From NCBI GenBank assembly GCA_964627535.1, contig CAZVJW010000015.1:1-64000 (forward strand): DNA of 64,000 nt, written 5' to 3'. This DNA comes from UBA1447 sp964627535. GTDB taxonomy: Bacteria; Bacillota; Clostridia; Oscillospirales; Acutalibacteraceae. The notes beneath the pieces were generated by a model. That model was given only the letters and a program-made list of their open reading frames with translations, made no database searches and was not told where the DNA came from. The position numbers and the translations under genes were made by a program. Below are positions 1 to 7,800 of this stretch, piece by piece (within the stretch, counting starts at the first letter, position 1; each line of letters begins with the position of its first letter).

Positions 1-156
1 TCTTTTTTTAACTTTCTTTATCTTTTTTTCCTTCCTCTCAACCTATCCGCGCGTTCCATTTTTGGGTTGTTATTACCTAAGTATATTTATATGGCATTAT
101 TAAATGTAATTAATTAATAGTTATGCCCTTATCTCATTGCTGTCTGATATTTTCAT

Positions 157-185
157 TTGCAAATGGGTTTAATAGGATGTATAAT
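157..185 (+). promoter_or_regulatory. Sigma-A-type promoter of the nifS-thiI-cinA-sortase operon
   Basis: TTGCAA (157-162) and a perfect TATAAT (180-185) are separated by 17 bp, about 50 bp ahead of the chosen start of the cysteine desulfurase gene. The predicted transcription start is near 192. Bases 1-156 are AT-rich and show no gene or clear structure. Confidence 0.65.
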
Positions 186-195
186 ATAATGAAAT

Positions 196-214
196 ATATA
201 ATGCGATATTATAT
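196..214. promoter_or_regulatory. AT-rich inverted repeat at the transcription start, possible operator
   Basis: ATATAAT (196-202) and ATTATAT (208-214) are perfect 7-bp inverted arms around GCGAT. The site lies just downstream of the -10 box, where a repressor would block initiation. Rrf2-type regulators (IscR, CymR) often control cysteine desulfurase genes in this phylum, but no regulator gene is nearby, so the regulator's identity is only a guess. Confidence 0.3.
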
Positions 215-236
215 CGTTTTACGATTTGGAGATAAG

Positions 237-1370
237 ATGTTGGAAGCTTATTTAGATAATAGTGCGACAACGCCTCTTTGTGCGGAGTCTATCGCGGCCG
301 TTACGGCAGCCTTGAATACCTTTTGGGGTAACCCTTCCTCTATGCACGAAAAAGGGCTTCAGGCAAATTCGCTGCTCGAACAGGCACGCAGCGAAATTGC
401 CAACAAGCTTTCCTGCCGCGATGAGGAAATATATTTTACCTCAGGCGGAACCGAAGGCAATAACATCATCATCTTCGGCGCGGCTCAAGCGCGTAAAAGG
501 CAGGGTAAGCGTATTGTCACCACCGGTGTTGAGCACCCGAGCGTTTATGAGCCAATTAAACAACTTGAAACGGAAGGCTTTGAGGTTATTCGCTTAGGTG
601 TTGACCGTACCGGCAGAATATCCGAAGAAGAGCTAACCGAAGCTGTTAATTCCGAAACAGTTCTTATCAGCATTATGGCGGTAAACAACGAAGTCGGCAC
701 CATTCAGCCAATAGAAGCAGCAAGAAAGGCCGTTGTTTCCGCCCGCGCTCCCGCACTTGTTCATTGTGATGTTGTTCAGGCCTTCGGTAAAATACCCGTT
801 AAACCTGCATTGATGAAGGTTGACTTGTTGACATTAAGTTCGCACAAAGTTCACGGTCCAAAAGGTGCAGGAGCCATATATGTTAAAAAAGGTGTCCTTC
901 TTGCTCCCAGGCACTGCGGCGGCACGCAGGAAGGAAAGCTTCGCCCCGGCACCCAGCCAATACCGGCGATTATCGGTTTCGGCGCGGCGGTAAAAGCGTT
1001 GCCGGATATCAATGCCGAAATGGAAAGTGTCCGTGCTGTCAGGGATTATTTTGTCGACGGGCTTAATCATTTAGACAATATTGTTGTTAATTCCCCTCCC
1101 GATGCATTGCCTTTCGTCATCAACATTTCTGTTTTAGGTATCCTTTCCGAACACATGCTCAATTTCCTTTCCGAGCGCGGCGTTTATGTGTCTGCCGGCG
1201 CAGCGTGCGCAAAAGGGCAAAGGAGCAGGGTTCTTACCGAAATGGGCCTTGATGACGCAAGGCTGAAAAGTCCGCTGCGGATAAGCTTTTCAAGGTTTAC
1301 CACAAAGGAGCATATCGATATGCTCTTGGAAGGGCTTTCAGAAGGTCAAAAGAAGTTTTTAAGAAGATAA
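237..1370 (+). CDS. Cysteine desulfurase (NifS/IscS family, class V aminotransferase fold)
   Basis: This PLP enzyme removes sulfur from cysteine as an enzyme-bound persulfide, giving alanine. The 377-aa protein has the family N-terminus (YLDNSATT), the PLP lysine in SSHKVHGPKG (K204) and the persulfide cysteine in SAGAACAKG (C324). I chose ATG 237 because GGAG (228-231) sits 5 nt upstream and the protein then starts at the usual family position; in-frame codons upstream to 123 would add a sequence unlike the family. thiI follows after 21 nt, so the likely job is sulfur supply for tRNA thiolation, as in the known Bacillus NifZ-ThiI pair. A wider Fe-S role is not excluded. Confidence 0.93.
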   Translation: MLEAYLDNSATTPLCAESIAAVTAALNTFWGNPSSMHEKGLQANSLLEQARSEIANKLSCRDEEIYFTSGGTEGNNIIIFGAAQARKRQGKRIVTTGVEHPSVYEPIKQLETEGFEVIRLGVDRTGRISEEELTEAVNSETVLISIMAVNNEVGTIQPIEAARKAVVSARAPALVHCDVVQAFGKIPVKPALMKVDLLTLSSHKVHGPKGAGAIYVKKGVLLAPRHCGGTQEGKLRPGTQPIPAIIGFGAAVKALPDINAEMESVRAVRDYFVDGLNHLDNIVVNSPPDALPFVINISVLGILSEHMLNFLSERGVYVSAGAACAKGQRSRVLTEMGLDDARLKSPLRISFSRFTTKEHIDMLLEGLSEGQKKFLRR

Positions 1371-1391
1371 CATGAATTGGAGAAAAAGCAC

Positions 1392-2564
1392 TTGGTAAAA
1401 GAAATCATTCTTTTAAAGAACGGCGAACTTGCACTCAAAGGACTAAACCGCCATACATTTGAAGATATTCTGATTAATAACATGCGTCGCCGTCTAATGG
1501 ATTTAGGGCCGTTTAAGTTTTCAACCTCCCAGTCCACCATCATGGCGGAACCTTTGGACGAAAGCATTGATTTGGATGAGGCGGTCGACAGACTGGCAAG
1601 GGTTTTTGGTTTAGCGGGGCTTTCAAGGGCCGCGGCGGTAGAAAAAAATATGGATGTAATTCTCCGCGTCGCCGGCGAATATCTGGCTGTACAACTTCTT
1701 GCCGTAAAGAGTTTTAAAGTCGATGCGAAACGTTCGGATAAAAAGTTTCCTTTTAATTCCCCGCAAATATGCGGTGAACTCGGCGGCATACTTCTTGAGC
1801 GCTACCCGCACCTGCAAGTGGATGTTCACAACCCGGAGCTGACTGTTAATGTTGAAATTCGCGATAACTTCGCCTATATTCACGGTAACCAGATAAAAGG
1901 CGCCGGCGGTATGCCTGTTGGGTCTTCGGGTAAAGCCGCGCTGCTGATTTCCGGCGGGATTGACAGTCCGGTTGCCGGATGGATGATGGCAAAGCGTGGG
2001 CTTGAGCTTATTGCGGTCCATTTCGCCTCCCCGCCCTACACAAGCGCGAAAGCGGAAGAAAAGGTTCACAGCCTTCTTAAAAAGGTTGCAAGATACAGCG
2101 GACACATTACTCTTTTTGTCGTACCGTTTACAACTATTCAGGAGCAAATCAAGGATAACTGCCCCGAAGACCTTTTTACAATTATTATGCGCCGGTTTAT
2201 GATGAAAATCGCCGAAATGATAGCCCGGCGCGAGAATTGCGGTGCGCTTATTACAGGCGAAAGTGTCGGTCAGGTTGCAAGCCAAACCATGTACGCCATC
2301 GCCTGCACGGATGCCGTCACATCCATCCCGGTCTTTCGCCCGCTCATAGGGATGGATAAGGAAGAGGTTATTGTCGCCTCCCGTAAAATAGAAACTTTTG
2401 ACATTTCTATTCAGCCTTATGAGGACTGCTGTACTGTCTTCACCCCAAAGCATCCCCGGACCCGCCCGAAGATTGAGTATGTTGAAAAAGCCGAGTGTGT
2501 TTTGGATGTTGAAACGCTGACAGCCGATGCCGTTAAGGGCGTGAAAGTAACCGTAATCAAGTAA
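1392..2564 (+). CDS. thiI: tRNA 4-thiouridine synthase ThiI, without rhodanese domain
   Basis: ThiI adenylates U8 of tRNA and accepts sulfur to make 4-thiouridine. The 390-aa protein has an N-terminal ferredoxin-like/THUMP region (about 1-165) and a PP-loop ATPase domain with SGGIDSPVAGW near residue 190 and the family signature GALITGESVGQVASQT. It ends after the PP-loop domain, so there is no C-terminal rhodanese domain; this matches the Bacillus-type ThiI that depends on a partner desulfurase, here the gene just upstream. TTG 1392 is preferred because GGAG (1379-1382) lies 9 nt before it and the product begins MVKEIILLKNGE like its relatives. The in-frame TTG at 1377 has no ribosome site. 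Confidence 0.93.
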   Translation: MVKEIILLKNGELALKGLNRHTFEDILINNMRRRLMDLGPFKFSTSQSTIMAEPLDESIDLDEAVDRLARVFGLAGLSRAAAVEKNMDVILRVAGEYLAVQLLAVKSFKVDAKRSDKKFPFNSPQICGELGGILLERYPHLQVDVHNPELTVNVEIRDNFAYIHGNQIKGAGGMPVGSSGKAALLISGGIDSPVAGWMMAKRGLELIAVHFASPPYTSAKAEEKVHSLLKKVARYSGHITLFVVPFTTIQEQIKDNCPEDLFTIIMRRFMMKIAEMIARRENCGALITGESVGQVASQTMYAIACTDAVTSIPVFRPLIGMDKEEVIVASRKIETFDISIQPYEDCCTVFTPKHPRTRPKIEYVEKAECVLDVETLTADAVKGVKVTVIK

Positions 2565-2597
2565 CATAATGCCTTTCTGAAAGGAATTGAAGCTTAT

Positions 2598-3839
2598 ATG
2601 CCCGTATGTGAAATATTATCGGTCGGCACTGAAATTCTACTCGGTGATATTCTGAATACAAACGCACGTTTTTTGTCTCTGGAACTTGCCGCACTCGGGA
2701 TATCCGTACTCCGGCAAAGCACTGTCGGTGATAATGCCGAAAGACTTGAGCAAGTTCTGACCGAAGCTCTTTCCCGCAGTGATATTGTCATCGCCACCGG
2801 CGGTTTAGGCCCTACCGCGGACGATATAACAAAAGAGGTTTGCTGTAAAGTCATGGGCTTTGAGTTGATTGTTGATGACAAGATTCTTTTTGAGCTTGAA
2901 AATTATTTCAGTTTAAGAAATATAAGAATGCCTGAAAGCAATAAGAAACAGGCATATATTCCTTCCGGGGGCACGGTATTCCGCAATGCAAACGGCACCG
3001 CTCCCGGTCTCGCCTGTGAAAAATCAAGCAAATGCCTTATCATGCTGCCGGGTCCGCCCAGAGAACTGAACCCGATGTTTATTCAGGATGTAAAACCTTT
3101 TCTTGCAAAATATTCAGATGGTGTGATTATCTCCCACACCGTAAGGACCTTTGGTATTGGTGAAAGCGCGATGGCGGAACTTGCGGATGAACTTCTTTGG
3201 AATAAAAATCCAACCGTTGCCCCCTACGCCAAAGACGGCGAAGCAATGTTACGGATAACTGCCAGCGCAAAAACAGCCGAAACAGCGGAAGAACTGTGCA
3301 AACCTGTCATTCATAAAATTCTTGACCGCCTCGGCAGCTATGTTTACGGAATTGATGTTGACAGCCTTCAGCAGCGTGCTGTTGAACTTCTGAAAGAAAA
3401 AGGGTTGAAGGTTGCTATTGCCGAATCCTGCACTGCCGGTTATACCGCAAAAAGGTTGACCGAGATTTCGGGGGCTTCTGAAGTATTTGATTGCGGAGTG
3501 ATTTCATACTCAAACGAAATTAAGATGAAGCTGCTGGGCGTTTTGCCTGATACGCTTAAAAACCACGGCGCAGTCAGCGAAGAAACCGCATCTGAAATGG
3601 CGAAAGGCATACGCAGTCTCGGCGGTGCCGATATCGGCGTGGGGATAACCGGCATAGCGGGACCTAAAAGCGATGAAAGCGGTAAAGCGGCGGGGCTTAG
3701 TTACATAGCACTTGCAGATAAGAATAATGTTTGGGTGGAAAAGCTTGAAACCGGCAAATCGAACGACAGGGAATATAACCGTTATCTCACAGCCTCGCGT
3801 GCATTAAATATGATAAGACTCTACGCCGCAAGGGCATAA
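2598..3839 (+). CDS. cinA: CinA family protein (COG1058 domain plus NMN amidohydrolase PncC domain)
   Basis: The 413-aa, full-length two-domain protein begins with the MoCF-like domain (SVGTEILLGD at 8-17 and TGGLGPTADD near 67-76), has a middle linking region, and ends with a PncC domain carrying the catalytic-serine motif AIAESCTAG and VGITGIAGP. Bacterial PncC domains deamidate nicotinamide mononucleotide in pyridine-nucleotide salvage; the N-terminal domain is linked to ADP-ribose pyrophosphatase activity in studied CinA proteins. An AAGGA site precedes the ATG. The gene is co-oriented with thiI (33-nt gap) and the sortases (40-nt gap). It is a useful reference because the protein encoded three genes downstream contains a decayed version of this same architecture. 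Confidence 0.93.
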   Translation: MPVCEILSVGTEILLGDILNTNARFLSLELAALGISVLRQSTVGDNAERLEQVLTEALSRSDIVIATGGLGPTADDITKEVCCKVMGFELIVDDKILFELENYFSLRNIRMPESNKKQAYIPSGGTVFRNANGTAPGLACEKSSKCLIMLPGPPRELNPMFIQDVKPFLAKYSDGVIISHTVRTFGIGESAMAELADELLWNKNPTVAPYAKDGEAMLRITASAKTAETAEELCKPVIHKILDRLGSYVYGIDVDSLQQRAVELLKEKGLKVAIAESCTAGYTAKRLTEISGASEVFDCGVISYSNEIKMKLLGVLPDTLKNHGAVSEETASEMAKGIRSLGGADIGVGITGIAGPKSDESGKAAGLSYIALADKNNVWVEKLETGKSNDREYNRYLTASRALNMIRLYAARA

Positions 3840-3879
3840 AATAATCATTACACTTTTCAAACGCAGGGAGGAACAGGCA

Positions 3880-5703
3880 TTGCCCGATAACAAAGACAAG
3901 AAAACCAACGGCAGAAATATTGATAATATTATTGACGATATCAACCTTGATGACCTTCGTAAAAAATACAAGGTTGCCGATTCGGAAGAACATGTCAGTG
4001 AACAACTGCAAAGCAAAACGGCTGAACCCGGAAGTATAATTGAAACGCCGGCAGCAGCTGTCCCTAACGGCAGCGATGAAAACAGTATTAACGCTTCAAC
4101 TGTTCCGGATAGGTCAGACATTAAACTTCCCGATATACAACCCGACGGACATATCGGAATTGACAGTTTCAAAACAGTTTTCGAAGAATTGTGGGATCAC
4201 GGACCCGGTGTTTCGACTAATCAAACGGATATGCAAAAGAGTATCTCCAGACCGGTGCCGGTTTCCGCAAATGAATCCGCAACCCCTCAAGATGAGCATA
4301 CAGATGCCCTTAATCCTTCTTTGCGAATTGTTTATGAAGTTCACGACAATAGACCCACCGGCTTTTCGGGCCGCCAAACCGTTTCGGAACAACAGGTTTC
4401 AACCACAGACAGTCCAAAAGAAGATAAAGAAAAGATTATAAAAGAGCGTGACAAAAAAATTCTTATCAACGACTCGCTCTCAAGTATGCGTATTATCTAT
4501 GAAGCTGCGGATACCGGCGGAGCGGTTCAGCCTCACCCTGATGATACAATAATCGCTTCGGACAAATCCCTCAGCTATGCTGAACCGCAGCCGGCTTGCG
4601 TAAACGAAACCGCAGACTCTCATGATGATATTAATGCAGTCCCCTCATTAAAAAATAGATTTATTAACGGTCTTTTAGATTTTTCAGGCTTGCTTTTACT
4701 TGTTTTTTCACTTATAATTTTTGGGTTTCCAATCATTTACGGCAAATCAAAAGAAAAATTTTCGGCCGTGGCATGCATACTTCTTACCGCTGTAATTGTT
4801 ATATGTTCGGGGTTTACCGCAAACCGCTATTTTTCAGCGGGGACTTCTCCTGAATCGGAACAAACCATGCCACCCGAAACTTCTGATGTTCAAACTGCTT
4901 CCTCTTCAAATTTACCGGATGCTTTTGCGCTTTTAAAACCAACCACAGATGGGGTGTCTTATCCTCAAGGTATTCTTGAAAAATATAAATCGGTTTACGC
5001 TGCCAACTCCGATACAACCGGCTGGCTTAAAATACCCAATACATCTATCGATACAGCTGTCACAAAGTGTCCGGTTGGCGATCGCAACATGTATTATCTT
5101 GAAAATGATTTCTATGGAAGGAATTCCAAATACGGAACTGCATTTCTTGATTTTCAGAACGGAACACAAGAGTTAAGTCAAAATTCGATAATATACGGCC
5201 ACAGATACCGTGACAGCCTTGGTGTTTTTAATGATTTGTATAAATATATGGATTATAATTTTTATATCAACAATCCTATAATCGAATATGGAACGCTTTT
5301 TGCGGATTATAAATGGAAGATCTTCGCCGTTTTTCTTTCCAGCACAAATAAAACGGATGATAACGGCTATTTTTTCTGTTATATTTATCCCGAAATCAAC
5401 GCATCGAAATTTACCGGTTATTTAAACCAAATCATTCAGCGTTCACGTTATTTTACCGATATTGATGTGAACGACAGCGATAAAATTCTGACGCTTTCCA
5501 CCTGTGTATATGACAACGATTTTTCGGGACGAAAAGTAGATACACGGCTTGTTGTTGTCGCCCGCCTTCTCCGTGAAGGCGAAAGCAATGAAATAGATAT
5601 ATCAAAAGTTGTAGACAATCCGAATTTTCGCCGTCCGCAAGTTTGGTATGATCACTCCGGTAAAAGCAATCCCTATTCTAAAAGCGAAAAATGGGCGCAA
5701 TAA
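3880..5703 (+). CDS. Class B-type sortase with a long cytoplasmic N-terminal region
   Basis: Sortases are membrane transpeptidases that anchor proteins to peptidoglycan or polymerise pili. The catalytic domain fills the C-terminal part (about 365-565): histidine in IIYGH (H441), cysteine in TLSTC (C542) and arginine in DTRLVVVAR (R556). Two hydrophobic stretches (about 264-288 and 294-315) precede it. The first 260 residues are acidic, low in complexity and predicted cytoplasmic, far longer than in usual 230-280-aa sortases. They hold the motif LDDLRKKYKVADSE (23-36) and two copies of an [LM]RI[IV]YE motif (about 148-153 and 203-208), both shared with the next gene. TTG 3880 is chosen from GGGAGG (3866-3871). 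No LPXTG- or NPQTN-type substrate was found in the window. Confidence 0.85.
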   Translation: MPDNKDKKTNGRNIDNIIDDINLDDLRKKYKVADSEEHVSEQLQSKTAEPGSIIETPAAAVPNGSDENSINASTVPDRSDIKLPDIQPDGHIGIDSFKTVFEELWDHGPGVSTNQTDMQKSISRPVPVSANESATPQDEHTDALNPSLRIVYEVHDNRPTGFSGRQTVSEQQVSTTDSPKEDKEKIIKERDKKILINDSLSSMRIIYEAADTGGAVQPHPDDTIIASDKSLSYAEPQPACVNETADSHDDINAVPSLKNRFINGLLDFSGLLLLVFSLIIFGFPIIYGKSKEKFSAVACILLTAVIVICSGFTANRYFSAGTSPESEQTMPPETSDVQTASSSNLPDAFALLKPTTDGVSYPQGILEKYKSVYAANSDTTGWLKIPNTSIDTAVTKCPVGDRNMYYLENDFYGRNSKYGTAFLDFQNGTQELSQNSIIYGHRYRDSLGVFNDLYKYMDYNFYINNPIIEYGTLFADYKWKIFAVFLSSTNKTDDNGYFFCYIYPEINASKFTGYLNQIIQRSRYFTDIDVNDSDKILTLSTCVYDNDFSGRKVDTRLVVVARLLREGESNEIDISKVVDNPNFRRPQVWYDHSGKSNPYSKSEKWAQ

Positions 5704-5739
5704 TTACTTCAATTTTTGAAACGCAAGGAGGAATTGACA

Positions 5740-7761
5740 TTGCCGGAAGAAAAAGACAAAGAAATAAGCGACAAAGATATTGATGCTATTCTTGACAACG
5801 TCAGCCTCCGGGATTTGCGTAAAAAATATAACGTTGCCGATTCAGAGGTTACTTTCCTCGAACAGCCTCAAATTGCTAAAATGAATGTCCGTTCTCAAGG
5901 GTTAAAACATTTTAGCTCGAAAAAAAAGATTAATAACATGCAGGAGGATGCTGTTTTTGTTGAACCTGTTCCCGAAAAGGGTGAAAGCGGCAATGAAGAA
6001 AACGGATTTGATGCTTTTCCTTCTTTTATGGATATGTCGGATTTCGAACTTCCTGAAATAAAGGTTGAAATCAGCGATTTGACCTTGGCTTTGGATGATA
6101 TTCTGGGAGCTGAAACAGGAGCCATCATCGAGTCTTCATCCAACCAAGAAGTCTCCTCCGAACATGATAATTTTGACGAAGCGCCCTCGCAGAAAAACAG
6201 CTGCGAAAATAATTCAAATAAGCAAGAACAGGTAATTTCCGAAGCGGAAATACCCGCCAATCCTATCCCTTTGCAGAAAGAGGCTGCAGAGCAGGATATA
6301 CCGGTTGCTGTTCCTGCCGGCGGAGACGATTCTTCCTCCTCAACAGCAATTGAGAATGGACACGCAAGTTCCGATGATGTAAATATTAATGCGAAAACTT
6401 CCGCGTTTCGAATCATTTACCAGGTTCCCGGTACAAATGATGCTTCGGTTGAACAAAACAAACCCCGGCAAATAAATAACACGAATGAGCAAGCTAATGA
6501 TTTTATCTCTAATATGCGTATAATTTTTGAGGAAACGGAAGGAACCCTTGGCGAAACCCGGAAGGATACTCCACGTAAAGAGATTAATACAGCAAAAGAA
6601 GCAATAACGATGACAGCGACTGAAAATCCGGAAACCGGTCCGGCCGGCAATTCCGATCCGTTGTCCGTTTCCCCTCAACCTTCCGCTGAGCCTTCTACCG
6701 AGCCTCTTCATAAAACCGGCGACGATTCAACCGGCTTTGCGGACCTTTTTGCCGCAGTTTCAGAGGATGCTGCGAGAGTTAAAAAGGAAAGCGCAATGAA
6801 GCGCGTGCTTAAAAATGTCTTCCCCCATAAAGGCGATGGTTTCGGGGAAATTGTTCGTAAAACAGTTCTGATAATCTCATTATTAACTATGTTTGCCTGC
6901 ATCGGTATTTTAATAAACACCTATATTATTGCCCCTTACCAAAGTGATATTCAATCACAGCAAGCAGTGGATTTGAAGACAAACACAAATATTGATGATA
7001 ATTTTTCCACGATAAAAGACAAATACCCGAATGTGGTTTTCCCAACGGGTATACAGCTTAAATTTACCGAATTGTATGTCTTTAACAATGATTTTGCAGG
7101 TTGGTTAGAGATCCCGGGGACAGGCGTTGACATGCCTATCGTAAAAGGGGCTGATAATTTTGTTTACCTGAAAAAATCGTTTTACAACAAAAAGTCGAAA
7201 TACGGCTGCTGTTTTGTCGACTCCAGCAACAATATTGCCGAGTTGGACCGCAACACAATTATCTACGGGCATAATATGCATTATGACGAACTGATGTTCG
7301 GAAAACTCGAAATATATAAGAATATTGACAGCTTTAAGGCTGCTCCGCTGATAACCTTTAACACCCTCTTTAAGGATACCAAGTGGAAAATTTATGCCGT
7401 GTTTATTACCAACGGTGTTGAAAGCGGTGATAACGGCTATGTTTTTAATTACATTTTTAAGAATTTAAGCAATGATGACTTTTTCAGTAAGTACATTGCT
7501 CAAATTGACCAGCGTAAATTGTATACGACAGGTGTCGATATTCTACCTACAGATAAAATCTTAACTCTTTCCACATGTTGTTATGACTTTGAAGATGCCC
7601 GTTTGGCAGTTGTTGCAAGAATGGTAAGGGACAGAGAAAGCGATACTGTGGACACTTCTCACGCAATCATTACCAAAAGCCCACGCTACCCGCAGGCCTG
7701 GTATTCCGCGAAAGGGACAAGCAATCCCTATAAAGATGCCGAAAAATGGGTTGCAAGTTAG
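5740..7761 (+). CDS. Second class B-type sortase, paralog of the preceding gene
   Basis: The 673-aa protein has the same design as its neighbour: a disordered acidic N-terminal region of about 370 residues, one membrane segment (about 374-397), then the sortase domain with NTIIYGH (H511), TLSTC (C613) and DARLAVVAR (R621). The N-terminal motif LRDLRKKYNVADSE and two RII[YF][EQ] motifs (about 224-228 and 260-264) recur, and both proteins end with a shared SNPY-x(3)-EKW tail. TTG 5740, 8 nt after AAGGAGG (5725-5731), mirrors the upstream gene's start; the in-frame TTG at 5716 lies before the ribosome site and is rejected. The pair looks like a tandem duplication that has since diverged. Confidence 0.85.
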   Translation: MPEEKDKEISDKDIDAILDNVSLRDLRKKYNVADSEVTFLEQPQIAKMNVRSQGLKHFSSKKKINNMQEDAVFVEPVPEKGESGNEENGFDAFPSFMDMSDFELPEIKVEISDLTLALDDILGAETGAIIESSSNQEVSSEHDNFDEAPSQKNSCENNSNKQEQVISEAEIPANPIPLQKEAAEQDIPVAVPAGGDDSSSSTAIENGHASSDDVNINAKTSAFRIIYQVPGTNDASVEQNKPRQINNTNEQANDFISNMRIIFEETEGTLGETRKDTPRKEINTAKEAITMTATENPETGPAGNSDPLSVSPQPSAEPSTEPLHKTGDDSTGFADLFAAVSEDAARVKKESAMKRVLKNVFPHKGDGFGEIVRKTVLIISLLTMFACIGILINTYIIAPYQSDIQSQQAVDLKTNTNIDDNFSTIKDKYPNVVFPTGIQLKFTELYVFNNDFAGWLEIPGTGVDMPIVKGADNFVYLKKSFYNKKSKYGCCFVDSSNNIAELDRNTIIYGHNMHYDELMFGKLEIYKNIDSFKAAPLITFNTLFKDTKWKIYAVFITNGVESGDNGYVFNYIFKNLSNDDFFSKYIAQIDQRKLYTTGVDILPTDKILTLSTCCYDFEDARLAVVARMVRDRESDTVDTSHAIITKSPRYPQAWYSAKGTSNPYKDAEKWVAS

Positions 7762-7800
7762 ATGTTATTTTAATCTATCCGGCAGGAAAGAAGGGTTTAA

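Noticed and set aside
1623..2567. Long open frame (about 314 codons) on the minus strand opposite thiI
   Set aside because: It lies wholly within the well-supported thiI gene, has no ribosome site and its translation resembles no family; it is a by-product of codon bias.
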